The position numbers were made by a program, and so were the translations under genes. Of a stretch of DNA of 15,123 nt, positions 8,226 to 14,802 are shown piece after piece. The notes beneath the pieces were generated by a model, which saw only the letters and a list, made by a program, of their open reading frames with translations, searched no databases and was not told the DNA's origin. The number at the start of each line of letters is the position of its first letter. The first letter of the stretch is position 1. The stretch is from contig JAEWBU010000074.1 of assembly GCA_023390985.1 (NCBI GenBank), positions 1 to 15,123 on the forward strand, given 5' to 3'. Source of the stretch: Pseudomonadota bacterium. Its GTDB lineage: Bacteria; Pseudomonadota; Gammaproteobacteria; Burkholderiales; Burkholderiaceae_C.

Positions 8226-8247
8226 GAATTTCGTCAAAGGAGCACCG

Positions 8248-8493
8248 ATGAAGCTGGACATCTATCGCCGGCCCGAGCCGGAGCACAAGCTCTCCTTCCT
8301 GGCCGTTCCGGCCGGCCAGGAGATTCCGCAGGAGGCGATCAACGTGGATTGGCACGTGGTCGGCAACAACCTCGAGTTCGACGTCGAAGCGCCGCAGCTG
8401 GCGGACTACGGCATCGACGAACCCGGCAAGCAGATCCAGGAGAAGGGCTACGCCATCACCAGCGTCTACCACCAGGTCGAAGCGGGCGGCTGA
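8248..8493 (+). CDS. Small conserved protein resembling DUF6139 (81 aa)
   Basis: An 81-aa acidic soluble protein starting MKLDIYRRPEPEHKLSFLAV, with PAGQEIPQEAINVDWHVVG (21-39) and YGIDEPGKQIQEKGYAITS (54-72). This pattern (DIYRRPE..., FLAVP.G..IP.E..N.DW, YGI.EPG.Q...KGYAITS) matches, from memory, a small Burkholderiales family annotated DUF6139; no function is known. Full length for that family. The start is clear: AAAGGAG lies just upstream of the ATG (CACCG spacer). It follows the 57-aa gene by 22 nt. Confidence 0.8.
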   Translation: MKLDIYRRPEPEHKLSFLAVPAGQEIPQEAINVDWHVVGNNLEFDVEAPQLADYGIDEPGKQIQEKGYAITSVYHQVEAGG

Positions 8494-8540
8494 CGAATCT
8501 CGCGCGCGGCCGCGTGCCGCGCCACGGGCCGGGTCGGCTG

Positions 8541-8549
8541 TGCTAGAAA
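8541..8549 (+). promoter_or_regulatory. Possible extended -10 promoter for the hybrid kinase gene
   Basis: TGCTAGAAA carries an extended -10 (TG, one base, TAGAAA at 8543-8548). The expected transcript start is near 8555, at the left edge of the inverted repeat before the gene. No -35 is recognisable at about 17 bp spacing. Confidence 0.4.
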
Positions 8550-8553
8550 CGGC

Positions 8554-8570
8554 CGGGTCTTCAAGACCCG
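8554..8570. promoter_or_regulatory. Perfect 8-bp inverted repeat immediately before the kinase start codon
   Basis: CGGGTCTT C AAGACCCG is a perfect dyad of 8 + 1 + 8 bases ending one base before the ATG at 8572. It occupies the place where a Shine-Dalgarno should be. As RNA it could form a 6-bp stem with a TTCAA loop; as DNA it could be an operator overlapping the transcript start. Confidence 0.5.
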
Positions 8571-8571
8571 C

Positions 8572-10767
8572 ATGCGCATCCGCACCCGACTCCTGCTGTT
8601 ATCGCTCGCCGTGCTCGTGCCGGCGCTGGTCGGGGCGGCCATCGGCATCGGCTACGTCTACCAGGAGCAGCGCGAGCTGCACCGCGAGAACCTGCGCGAG
8701 ACGGCCCGCGCGCTGGCCCTGGTGCTCGATCGCGAGCTGGGCGAACGCGAAACCATCCTGAAGGTGCTGGCGGCCTCGCCCGCGCTGGCCGCCGGCGACC
8801 TGCGGGCCTTCTACGACCACGCCCGCGCGCTGGTCGACCCCAGCCACACCACCGTCATCCTGTCGGACCTCGACGGCCGGCAGTTGCTGAACACGCGACT
8901 TCCGCTGGAGGCGCCGCGCCCGCGCATGCTGCCGATGGAGCGCGAATTCCGCGCCCGCTACGGGCCGGAGCCGACCCTGGTGAGCAACCTCTACGTGCCG
9001 CCGGCCGGCTTGGGACCCGCGAGCTTCGCCATCCAGGTGCCGGTGCGGCAGAACGGCGAGGTTCGGCTCTTCCTCAGCATGGCCACCTTCGCCAGCCAGC
9101 TGCAGCGCCTCTTCGCCGACCAGGGCATGCCGGCCGACTGGCAGGCGAGCATCATCGACCGGGACGGCGTGGTGGTCGCGCGCAACCGCGAACCGGAGCG
9201 CTTCGTGGGCTCGCGGGTGCGGCCGGAGCTGCTGGCGCAGCTGCGCGACGCGCCGGAGGGCTTCCACCCCGGCGTGACGCTGGAGGGCACGCCGGCCGTC
9301 GCCGTGTTCAGCCGGTCGCCGCGCGCCGAATGGGTGTTCCTGGTCAGCGTGCCGAACAGCTCGCTGGATCGAGCGGGGCTTCGCGCCGCCACCTACCTGG
9401 CCGCGATCGCGCTGCTGCTGCTGGGGCTGGCGGTGGCCGTGGCGTTCGCGGTGGGCCGCGGCATCGCCGGGCCGATGGAATCGCTGCGCCGCGCCGCCGA
9501 GCGCCTGGGCCGCAACGAGCCGGTGCAGGACCGGACGTATGGCGTGGTCGAAGTCGACGAAGTCCGCCACGCGATGGTCGAGGCCAGCGACCGCCTGCGG
9601 CGGACCAACGCCGAACTGGAGCACCAGGTGGCCGAGGCCGTGGCCAGCTACGAGAGCTCGCAGCGCGCGCTGGTGCAGGCGCAGAAGCTGGAGGCGCTCG
9701 GGCGTCTCACCGGCGGCATCGCGCACGACTTCAACAACGTGCTGCAGACGCTCACCACCGGCCTGCAGGCCGCGCGCCTGGACGCGCCGGACAAGGTCCG
9801 CCTGCTGCTGGCCACCTGCGAGCGCGCGGTCGCCCGTGGCAGCGAACTGGCGCGCCAGCTGATGGTGTTCGGCCGCGTGCAGGAGGTCCGCGTCGAGACC
9901 TTCGAGCTGGGCCGGCGCCTGATGGAGGCGCAGCCGATGCTCACCGGCGCGCTGCCCAGCAACATCGCGTTCAGCCTGGAGGCGCCGCGCCCGCTGGGCA
10001 CGGTCAAGGCCGATCCGCTGCAGCTGGAGCTGGCGCTGCTGAACCTGGTGCTGAACGCGCGCGACGCCATGCCGGCGGGCGGCAGCCTGCAGCTGCACGC
10101 CTGGGCCGCGCACGGCATCGCGCCGGCCGACCTGCCCCGGGGCGACTGGCTGGCGATCTCGCTGCGCGACACCGGCGAAGGAATGAGCACGGAAGTGCTC
10201 GCGCGCGCCTTCGATCCGTTCTTCACCACCAAGGGCGTGGGCCGCGGCTCCGGCATGGGGCTGGCCCAGGCCTACGGCTTCGCGCGCCAGAGCGGCGGCA
10301 CGCTGGTGCTGGAAAGCCGCGTCGGTGAAGGCACGACGGCCACGCTGTACCTGCCGCTCAGCGCCGAGCCGCTGCCCGCGGCGGCCGATGAGGCGCCGGC
10401 CGGCGGCTTGCAGGGCCATGGGCGCGTGCTGCTGGGCGAGGACGATCCGCTGGTGCGCGAGACCGTGCGCACCGGCCTGGAGGCTTCCGGCTTCGAGGTC
10501 CATGCCGCCGGCAGCGCCGACGAGGCGCTGCGCCACCTGGCCGCCGGCGAGGCGATCGAGGTGGTCTTCACCGACGTGGTCATGCCCGGTGCGCTCAGCG
10601 GCGTGGACCTGGCCCGCCGCATCGCCCGCGACTTCCCGCGCGTGCGGGTGGTCATCGCCACCGGCTATTCCGACCGCAGCGTGCAGCTGCCGGGCGTCAA
10701 GGCGTTGGCCAAACCCTACGACCTGCGGCAGGCGGTCGCGGCGCTGAACGAGGCGCTGGGGCGCTGA
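8572..10767 (+). CDS. Membrane-bound hybrid sensor histidine kinase with C-terminal receiver domain
   Basis: 731 aa, inner membrane. Order: TM1 (about 7-29); a periplasmic sensor of about 240 residues (30-270), probably Cache-like, with a TVILSDLDGRQLLNTRLP strand-loop (94-111) and SIIDRDGVVVARNREPERFVG (193-213); TM2 (about 273-295); HAMP (about 296-346); and a coiled-coil linker. The dimerisation/phosphoacceptor region is GRLTGGIAHDFNNVLQTL (377-394) with His385. The ATPase domain has NLVLNARDAM (N box, Asn495), DTGEGM (533-538), FDPFFTTK (547-554) and GRGSGMGLA (557-565). The receiver (about 618-731) has Glu623-Asp624, the phosphoacceptor Asp668 in FTDVVMP, Thr697 and Lys714. The HDFNN-type H box is typical of kinases with terminal receivers. 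No DNA-binding output domain and no separate regulator gene lie next to it, so the partner is unknown. Confidence 0.93.
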   Translation: MRIRTRLLLLSLAVLVPALVGAAIGIGYVYQEQRELHRENLRETARALALVLDRELGERETILKVLAASPALAAGDLRAFYDHARALVDPSHTTVILSDLDGRQLLNTRLPLEAPRPRMLPMEREFRARYGPEPTLVSNLYVPPAGLGPASFAIQVPVRQNGEVRLFLSMATFASQLQRLFADQGMPADWQASIIDRDGVVVARNREPERFVGSRVRPELLAQLRDAPEGFHPGVTLEGTPAVAVFSRSPRAEWVFLVSVPNSSLDRAGLRAATYLAAIALLLLGLAVAVAFAVGRGIAGPMESLRRAAERLGRNEPVQDRTYGVVEVDEVRHAMVEASDRLRRTNAELEHQVAEAVASYESSQRALVQAQKLEALGRLTGGIAHDFNNVLQTLTTGLQAARLDAPDKVRLLLATCERAVARGSELARQLMVFGRVQEVRVETFELGRRLMEAQPMLTGALPSNIAFSLEAPRPLGTVKADPLQLELALLNLVLNARDAMPAGGSLQLHAWAAHGIAPADLPRGDWLAISLRDTGEGMSTEVLARAFDPFFTTKGVGRGSGMGLAQAYGFARQSGGTLVLESRVGEGTTATLYLPLSAEPLPAAADEAPAGGLQGHGRVLLGEDDPLVRETVRTGLEASGFEVHAAGSADEALRHLAAGEAIEVVFTDVVMPGALSGVDLARRIARDFPRVRVVIATGYSDRSVQLPGVKALAKPYDLRQAVAALNEALGR

Positions 10768-10776
10768 CTGGCCTCC

Positions 10777-10857
10777 GTCATTCCCGCGAAGGCGGGAATC
10801 CAGGGGGCGCGGCCCACGAAACCGGACGCACTGAATCCCCGCCTTCGCGGGGATGAC
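10777..10857. repeat. Composite inverted repeat, copy 3 (dRS3/REP-like)
   Basis: GTCATTCCCGCGAAGGCGGG at the left end and CCCCGCCTTCGCGGGGATGAC at the right, 81 bp in total. The left arm fits the dRS3 consensus ATTCCC, eight bases, GGGAAT exactly. It begins 10 bp after the kinase stop and ends 24 bp before the helicase start, between two genes on the same strand. Confidence 0.9.
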
Positions 10858-10869
10858 GAGCTACACGGC

Positions 10870-10881
10870 GACAATCCAGGG
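10870..10881 (+). promoter_or_regulatory. Possible -10 element, leaderless-type, for the helicase gene
   Basis: GACAAT (10870-10875), then CCAGGG, then the ATG at 10882. The 6-nt gap gives an expected transcript start at the start codon. The same layout is seen at 4549 and 13570. CCAGGG might instead act as a poor Shine-Dalgarno. Confidence 0.4.
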
Positions 10882-13143
10882 ATGCAGTACACCGTCCCGG
10901 TCCGCACGCTGTGCGAGTTCACCGCCAAGGCCGGCGACCTCGACCTGCGCTTCACCCCGGCGCCCACCGCGCTGGAGGGCATCGCCGGGCACGCGGCGGT
11001 GACGGCCCGGCGCGGCGGGGGCTACGAGCGCGAGGTGACGCTCGAGGGCGTGTACGAGCGGCTGCGCGTGCGCGGGCGGGCCGACGGCTACGACCCCGGA
11101 CGCAACCGTCTGGAGGAGATCAAGACCCATCGCGGCGACCTGAAGCGCCAGCCCGCCAACCACCGGCACCTGCACTGGGCCCAGGCGCGCATCTACGCCG
11201 CGCTGCTGTGCGAGGCGCGCGGCATCGAATCGCTGTCGGTCGCGCTGGTCTACTTCGATGTCGCCTCGCAGAAGGAAACCCTGATCGAGGCGGTGCACAC
11301 GCGGGCCGAGCTGCGCGCCTTCTTCGAGCAGCAATGCGCCCTTTTCCTCGCCTGGGCCGACCAGGAACTGGCGCACCGCGGAGAACGCGACGCGGCGCTG
11401 ACCGCCCTCGCCTTTCCGCATCCCTCGTTCCGCACCGGCCAGCGCGAACTGGCCGAGGACGCCTACCGGGCCGCCGCGCAAGGCCGCTGCCTGCTGGCGC
11501 AGGCCCCCACCGGCATCGGCAAGACCGTGGGCACGCTGTTCCCCGTGCTCAAGGCCGCGCCGGCCCGCGCGATCGACAAGGTGTTCTTCCTCGCGGCCAA
11601 GACGCCCGGCCGGCAGCTGGCGCTCGACGCGGTGGACCGCCTCGCGGGCGACGGCACGCCGCTGCGCGTGCTCGAACTCACCGCGCGCGACAAGGCCTGC
11701 GAGCACCCGGACAAGGCCTGCCACGGCGACTCCTGCCCGCTGGCCAAGGGCTTCTACGACCGCCTGCCGGCCGCGCGCGCCGCCGCGCTCGCGCAGCGGC
11801 GCATGGACCGCTCGTCGCTGCGCGACACCGCGCTGGCGCACCAGGTCTGCCCCTACTACCTGTCCCAGGAACTCGCCCGCTGGAGCGACGTGGTCGTGGG
11901 CGACTACCACTACTTCTTCGACGGCTCGGCGCTGCTGCATGCCCTGACGCAGGAACACGGCTGGCGCGCCGCGCTGCTGGTGGACGAGGCGCACAACCTG
12001 CCGGACCGCGGGCGCGAGATGTACTCGGCCCAGATGGACCCCGCTGCGCTGAACGCGCTGCGTCGCGGGGCACCGTCGAAGCTGCGCCGTCCGATGGCGC
12101 GGCTGGCCCGCGAATGGGATGCGCTCGCCGCGGTGCAAACCGCCGACTACTCGGCGCACGAGACGCTGCCGCAGGACTGGTTCGAGGCCCTGCAGCACAC
12201 CGCGTCCGCGATCGGCGACCACCTGGCCGAAGCGCCGCACGAGCCGGCGCCGCAGCTGCAGCAGTTCTGGTTCGACGCGCTCGCGATGCTGCGGCTCGGC
12301 GAAACCTTCGGCGAGCACTCGGTGTTCGACGTCACGCTGCGCCACGGCCCGCGCGGGCCGCAGGCGCTGCCCTGCATCCGCAACCTGATCCCGGCGCCCT
12401 TCCTCGGGCCGCGCGTGCGCGACGCCCACGCGTCGGTCCTGTTCTCGGCCACGCTCAATCCGTTCGACTTCTACCGCGACACGCTGGGCCTGCCCGAGGA
12501 CACGGTGTGGACCGACGTGGCCTCGCCGTTCTCGGCGGAGCAGCTGTCGGTGCGGCTGGTGCGCAGCATCTCCACGCGCTGGCAGGACCGCGACCGCTCG
12601 CTGGAACCCATCGCGGAACTGATCGCGCGCCAGTACGCGGACGCGCCGGGCAACTACCTCGCGTTCTTCAGCAGCTTCGACTACCTGCGCCGGGTGGCGA
12701 CCCTGCTGCGCGAGCGGCACCCGCAGCTGCCCGTGTTCGAGCAGTCGCCGCAGATGCCGGAAGCGCAGCGCCGCGAATTCCTCGACCGCTTCGCGCCGGG
12801 CGGCCGCGCACTCGGCTTCGCCGTGCTGGGCGGCTCGTTCGGCGAAGGGATCGACCTGCCGGGCGATCGCCTCGTCGGCGCGTTCATCGCCACGCTCGGC
12901 CTGCCGCAGGTGAACCCCGTCAACGAGGAGATGCGCCGCCGCATGGGCCGCGCCTTCGGCGCGGGCTACGACTACGCCTACCTCTACCCGGGCATCCGCA
13001 AGGTCGTGCAGGCCGCGGGCCGCGTCATCCGCACGCGCGAGGACCGCGGCACCGTCGTCCTGATCGACGACCGGTTCGCGCAGCCCGCGGTCCGGGCATT
13101 GCTGCCCGCGTGGTGGAAGGTGGAGATGGCCGGGAACGCCTGA
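10882..13143 (+). CDS. PD-(D/E)XK nuclease - XPD/DinG-type Fe-S helicase fusion
   Basis: 753 aa, cytoplasmic, presumed 5'-3' DNA helicase with a fused nuclease. The N-terminal domain (about 1-160) has the PD-(D/E)XK pattern: RGRADGYDP (64-72, Asp68), LEEIKTHRG (77-85, Glu79-Ile-Lys81) and the Cas4/RecB-type WAQARIYAAL (99-108, Gln101, Tyr105). The helicase follows: Q-motif-like FRTGQRE (183-189), Walker A APTGIGKT (208-215), four cysteines spaced as in XPD Fe-S domains (Cys273, Cys280, Cys285, Cys323), DEAH (368-371), LFSATL (520-525), GGSFGEGIDLPG (650-661) and motif VI QAAGRVIRTREDRG (710-723). All catalytic residues of both halves appear intact. It corresponds to the COG1199-like helicases with an N-terminal nuclease domain, annotated simply as ATP-dependent DNA helicase. 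It stands alone between a repeat and a convergent lipoprotein gene; a hairpin spans its stop. Confidence 0.92.
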   Translation: MQYTVPVRTLCEFTAKAGDLDLRFTPAPTALEGIAGHAAVTARRGGGYEREVTLEGVYERLRVRGRADGYDPGRNRLEEIKTHRGDLKRQPANHRHLHWAQARIYAALLCEARGIESLSVALVYFDVASQKETLIEAVHTRAELRAFFEQQCALFLAWADQELAHRGERDAALTALAFPHPSFRTGQRELAEDAYRAAAQGRCLLAQAPTGIGKTVGTLFPVLKAAPARAIDKVFFLAAKTPGRQLALDAVDRLAGDGTPLRVLELTARDKACEHPDKACHGDSCPLAKGFYDRLPAARAAALAQRRMDRSSLRDTALAHQVCPYYLSQELARWSDVVVGDYHYFFDGSALLHALTQEHGWRAALLVDEAHNLPDRGREMYSAQMDPAALNALRRGAPSKLRRPMARLAREWDALAAVQTADYSAHETLPQDWFEALQHTASAIGDHLAEAPHEPAPQLQQFWFDALAMLRLGETFGEHSVFDVTLRHGPRGPQALPCIRNLIPAPFLGPRVRDAHASVLFSATLNPFDFYRDTLGLPEDTVWTDVASPFSAEQLSVRLVRSISTRWQDRDRSLEPIAELIARQYADAPGNYLAFFSSFDYLRRVATLLRERHPQLPVFEQSPQMPEAQRREFLDRFAPGGRALGFAVLGGSFGEGIDLPGDRLVGAFIATLGLPQVNPVNEEMRRRMGRAFGAGYDYAYLYPGIRKVVQAAGRVIRTREDRGTVVLIDDRFAQPAVRALLPAWWKVEMAGNA

Positions 13144-13155
13144 GAAGGCGTTCCC
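13132..13155 (+). terminator. Hairpin spanning the helicase stop codon, probable terminator
   Basis: GGGAACGCC (13132-13140) and GGCGTTCCC (13147-13155) form a perfect 9-bp stem with a TGAGAA loop that contains the TGA stop. A short T/C-rich tract (TTCCT) follows. It sits between the convergent helicase and lipoprotein genes. The T tract is weak, so efficient Rho-independent termination is not certain. Confidence 0.6.
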
Positions 13156-13185
13156 TTCCTGTCGGCAAAAGCTACGCGCTCTCGC

Positions 13186-13458
13186 TCAGTTCCCCGGTCC
13201 GCCGCTGCCGCCTTCGGTGCCGAAGACCGTGCCCCCGGTCGCGTTGGGCGTGTGGTCGTTCGGGCCGCTGGCGCCCGTGGGCGACGGCACGAACGTCGTG
13301 TAGCCGCCCGCGCCCATGGCGGCGGTATCGCCCGATGAACTGCTGCCCGTGGTGCGTCGTCCCATCGACGAGTCGCTCGCGCACGCGGTCGCGAGCGCGG
13401 CGGTCAGGCACAGCCCCAGCAGGGCGGGAAGGCGGGTGTGCTTCTTGGTGGTAGCCAT
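13186..13458 (-). CDS. Small glycine/serine-rich predicted lipoprotein (90 aa)
   Basis: MATTKKHTRLPALLGLCLTA starts a typical signal peptide, with cleavage expected before Cys26 (ALATAC; the -3 position is Ala rather than the usual Leu, so the lipobox is imperfect). The mature part is short, low-complexity and rich in Gly, Ser, Thr and Asn: SDSSMGRRTTGSSSSGDTAA, then GGYTTFVPSPTGASGPNDHT and a GGTVFGTEGGSGGPGN end. It is probably a membrane-anchored, unstructured protein of the periplasm or outer membrane; no family recognised. GAGGAG lies 10 nt upstream of the ATG at 13456-13458, with a perfect 10-bp palindrome GTTTGCAAAC filling most of the spacer. Convergent with the helicase and divergent from the hydrolase. 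Confidence 0.75.
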   Translation of the reverse strand: MATTKKHTRLPALLGLCLTAALATACASDSSMGRRTTGSSSSGDTAAMGAGGYTTFVPSPTGASGPNDHTPNATGGTVFGTEGGSGGPGN

Positions 13459-13569
13459 GGTTTGCAAACTCCTCGGTCGTTGCAAGGTTGGGGAAACGCG
13501 GTGCCAGCGCGCATGGCTCCAATGGGCGGCAATCCCCATGCCACTCCCCACGAGTCGGCCCGGGCGAGG

Positions 13570-13581
13570 AAGAATCCGGGC
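13570..13581 (+). promoter_or_regulatory. Possible -10 element before the hydrolase gene
   Basis: AAGAAT (13570-13575), CCGGGC, then the ATG at 13582, the same spacing as at 4549 and 10870. It overlaps GAGGA (13566-13570), which could act as a Shine-Dalgarno 11 nt from the ATG, so the leaderless reading is less certain here. Confidence 0.25.
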
Positions 13582-14409
13582 ATGAAGGATGAACAGGTGA
13601 ACCACCCTCGCCGCGGCCTGGCCGCGCTTGTCTTCTCATCGCTGTTCGGCCGCGCGTCGGCGCAACCCGCCGCACCGTCGACGACGCGCCGCGCGCGCGT
13701 CGGCATCGTGCTGCTGCACGGCATCGGGGCCACCGGCGCGGCCATGGAACCGCTGGCCGCGCGCTGGCGGCAGCACGGCTGGACGGTCAGCACGCCCGAC
13801 CTGCCCTACGGCGGAAACGCGGCGTTCAGCCGGGACGTCGCGGCCGCCGAGGCGATCGTGCTCGCCGAGCTCGAGAAGCTGCGCAAGGGCGGTGCCGAGC
13901 GGCTGGTGATGGCGGGCTTCAGCATCGGCGGCTTCTTCGCCGCGCACATGGCCGGCCGCGCGCAGGTCGATGCACTCGTGTCGATCGCGCCGAACGGCGG
14001 CTCCGACATGAAGCAGCTGGACGACCAGCTGGCCCGCGCGCGCGAGCTGATCGCCCAGGGCCGGGGCCAGCAGCCCACGCTCCTGTACGACGCGGCCGTG
14101 GTCGGCTCGGAGCGCTACGAACTGCCGGCCGCCACGCCTGCCGCCTACGTGTCGTGGTACGACCCGAAGGGCGCGATGAACTGGCGCGGCGTGTGGCAGC
14201 GGCTGCGGCCCGGCACGCCGGTGTTCCTGGTGGTGCCGACCAGGGACCTGGCCAACCTGCGCAAGGTCAAGCGGGAACTCTGGGAAGGCCTGCCGCCGCA
14301 CCGCGCGAACAAGCTGTACGAGCCGCGCGCGGACCACCTCGGCGCTTCCATGGCCTCGGCGGATGCCGCGGCCGCCTGGCTGAAGGAAACGGTCGAGTCA
14401 CCGGGCTGA
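13582..14409 (+). CDS. Exported alpha/beta hydrolase (serine hydrolase)
   Basis: 275 aa. The N-terminus MKDEQVNHPRRGLAALVFSS runs into LFGRASAQPA, a probable signal peptide cut after ASA; the twin Arg (10-11) is suggestive of, but does not match, a strict Tat motif. The hydrolase core has the oxyanion-loop strand VGIVLLHGIGATG (40-52, His46-Gly47), the nucleophile elbow AGFSIGGFFA (111-120, Ser114), a likely acid Asp222 in VVPTRDLANL (217-226) and the catalytic His252 in RADHLGAS (249-256). The triad looks complete. Substrate unknown; dienelactone hydrolase-like or esterase-like enzymes share this outline. An in-frame extension runs upstream to 13438 but would pass through the opposite promoter region, so I prefer 13582. 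Confidence 0.85.
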   Translation: MKDEQVNHPRRGLAALVFSSLFGRASAQPAAPSTTRRARVGIVLLHGIGATGAAMEPLAARWRQHGWTVSTPDLPYGGNAAFSRDVAAAEAIVLAELEKLRKGGAERLVMAGFSIGGFFAAHMAGRAQVDALVSIAPNGGSDMKQLDDQLARARELIAQGRGQQPTLLYDAAVVGSERYELPAATPAAYVSWYDPKGAMNWRGVWQRLRPGTPVFLVVPTRDLANLRKVKRELWEGLPPHRANKLYEPRADHLGASMASADAAAAWLKETVESPG

Positions 14410-14416
14410 TCCGTGG

Positions 14417-14436
14417 CTCGACAGGGACTGTCGGAG
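14417..14436. other. Hairpin downstream of the hydrolase gene
   Basis: CGACAG (14419-14424) and CTGTCG (14428-14433) pair perfectly around a GGA loop, with one more partial pair outside. It starts 10 nt after the hydrolase stop. There is no T tract, so it may be a weak terminator or an RNA end-protecting stem. Confidence 0.35.
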
Positions 14437-14464
14437 GGCTCGCACGCTCGTGTTCTCCCCGCTC

Positions 14465-14493
14465 TTGCATGCATGGGCCGCCCCGCGGATTAA
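14465..14493 (+). promoter_or_regulatory. Possible promoter for the csbD-like gene
   Basis: TTGCAT (14465-14470) and GATTAA (14488-14493) are separated by 17 bp, a correct sigma-70 layout with a fair -35 and a poor -10. The resulting leader would be about 28 nt, including a GTGAT/ATCAC inverted repeat (14495-14507) and the ribosome binding site AAAGGAG (14514-14520). Confidence 0.3.
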
Positions 14494-14527
14494 GGTGATG
14501 CCATCACTCACCGAAAGGAGCACCTCC

Positions 14528-14713
14528 ATGAAGGAAGAGCAAGTCAAGGGCAAGATGAAAGAAGGCATGGGCGAAGCCCAGGAGCAGCTGGGTCGCGTGA
14601 CCGGCAACCGCGAGCAGGAAGTGCGCGGCCATGCGAAAGAGCAGGAAGGCAAGGTCGAGAAGAAGGTCGGCGACGTCAAGGACGCCGCGGACAAGCTGAC
14701 CCGCAAGCCGTAA
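14528..14713 (+). CDS. CsbD family stress protein (61 aa)
   Basis: A small, highly charged helical protein of the CsbD family, commonly induced by general stress; the molecular function is unknown. The 61-residue sequence begins MKEEQVKGKMKEGMGEAQEQ and continues LGRVTGNREQEVRGHAKEQE, the family pattern (KGKxKExxGxxxxxxGxxTGxxxxxxxGxxxxxxGxxxxxxGxxK). Length and composition are typical. The ribosome binding site AAAGGAG ends 7 nt before the ATG at 14528, among the strongest in the window, which suggests high translation. Repeat copy 4 begins 3 nt after the stop and may serve as its terminator. Confidence 0.95.
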   Translation: MKEEQVKGKMKEGMGEAQEQLGRVTGNREQEVRGHAKEQEGKVEKKVGDVKDAADKLTRKP

Positions 14714-14715
14714 AC

Positions 14716-14800
14716 GTCATTCCCGCGAAGGCGGGAATCCAGTGCTTCCCCCAGTTCGCTGAAGGCGGACGCACTGGATCCCCGCCTGCGCGGCAAAGAC
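14716..14800. repeat. Composite inverted repeat, copy 4 (right arm decayed)
   Basis: The left arm GTCATTCCCGCGAAGGCGGG is intact and identical to copy 3. The right arm (CCCGCCTGCGCGGCAAAGAC) has lost several bases of the consensus, so its self-pairing is weakened. It lies between the csbD-like gene and the convergent gene ending at 14803. Confidence 0.85.
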
Positions 14801-14802
14801 AG

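Noticed and set aside
8540..8620. Possible selenocysteine tRNA, because GGGTCTTCAAGACCC resembles an anticodon arm with a TCA anticodon
   Set aside because: No matching T arm (GTTCGA-like), no acceptor stem and no CCA; the kinase coding region begins immediately after it.
8599..10536. 645-codon minus-strand frame opposite the hybrid kinase
   Set aside because: Low-complexity Ala/Arg/Gln/His composition typical of a GC-rich shadow; the kinase motifs fix the plus strand.
10861..12720. 619-codon minus-strand frame opposite the helicase
   Set aside because: Shadow of the nuclease-helicase gene; no recognisable protein features and it starts and ends inside the real gene region.
13438..13581. 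N-terminal extension of the hydrolase to 13438
   Set aside because: The added residues cross the start of the divergent lipoprotein gene and would bury the signal peptide that begins at the 13582 start.
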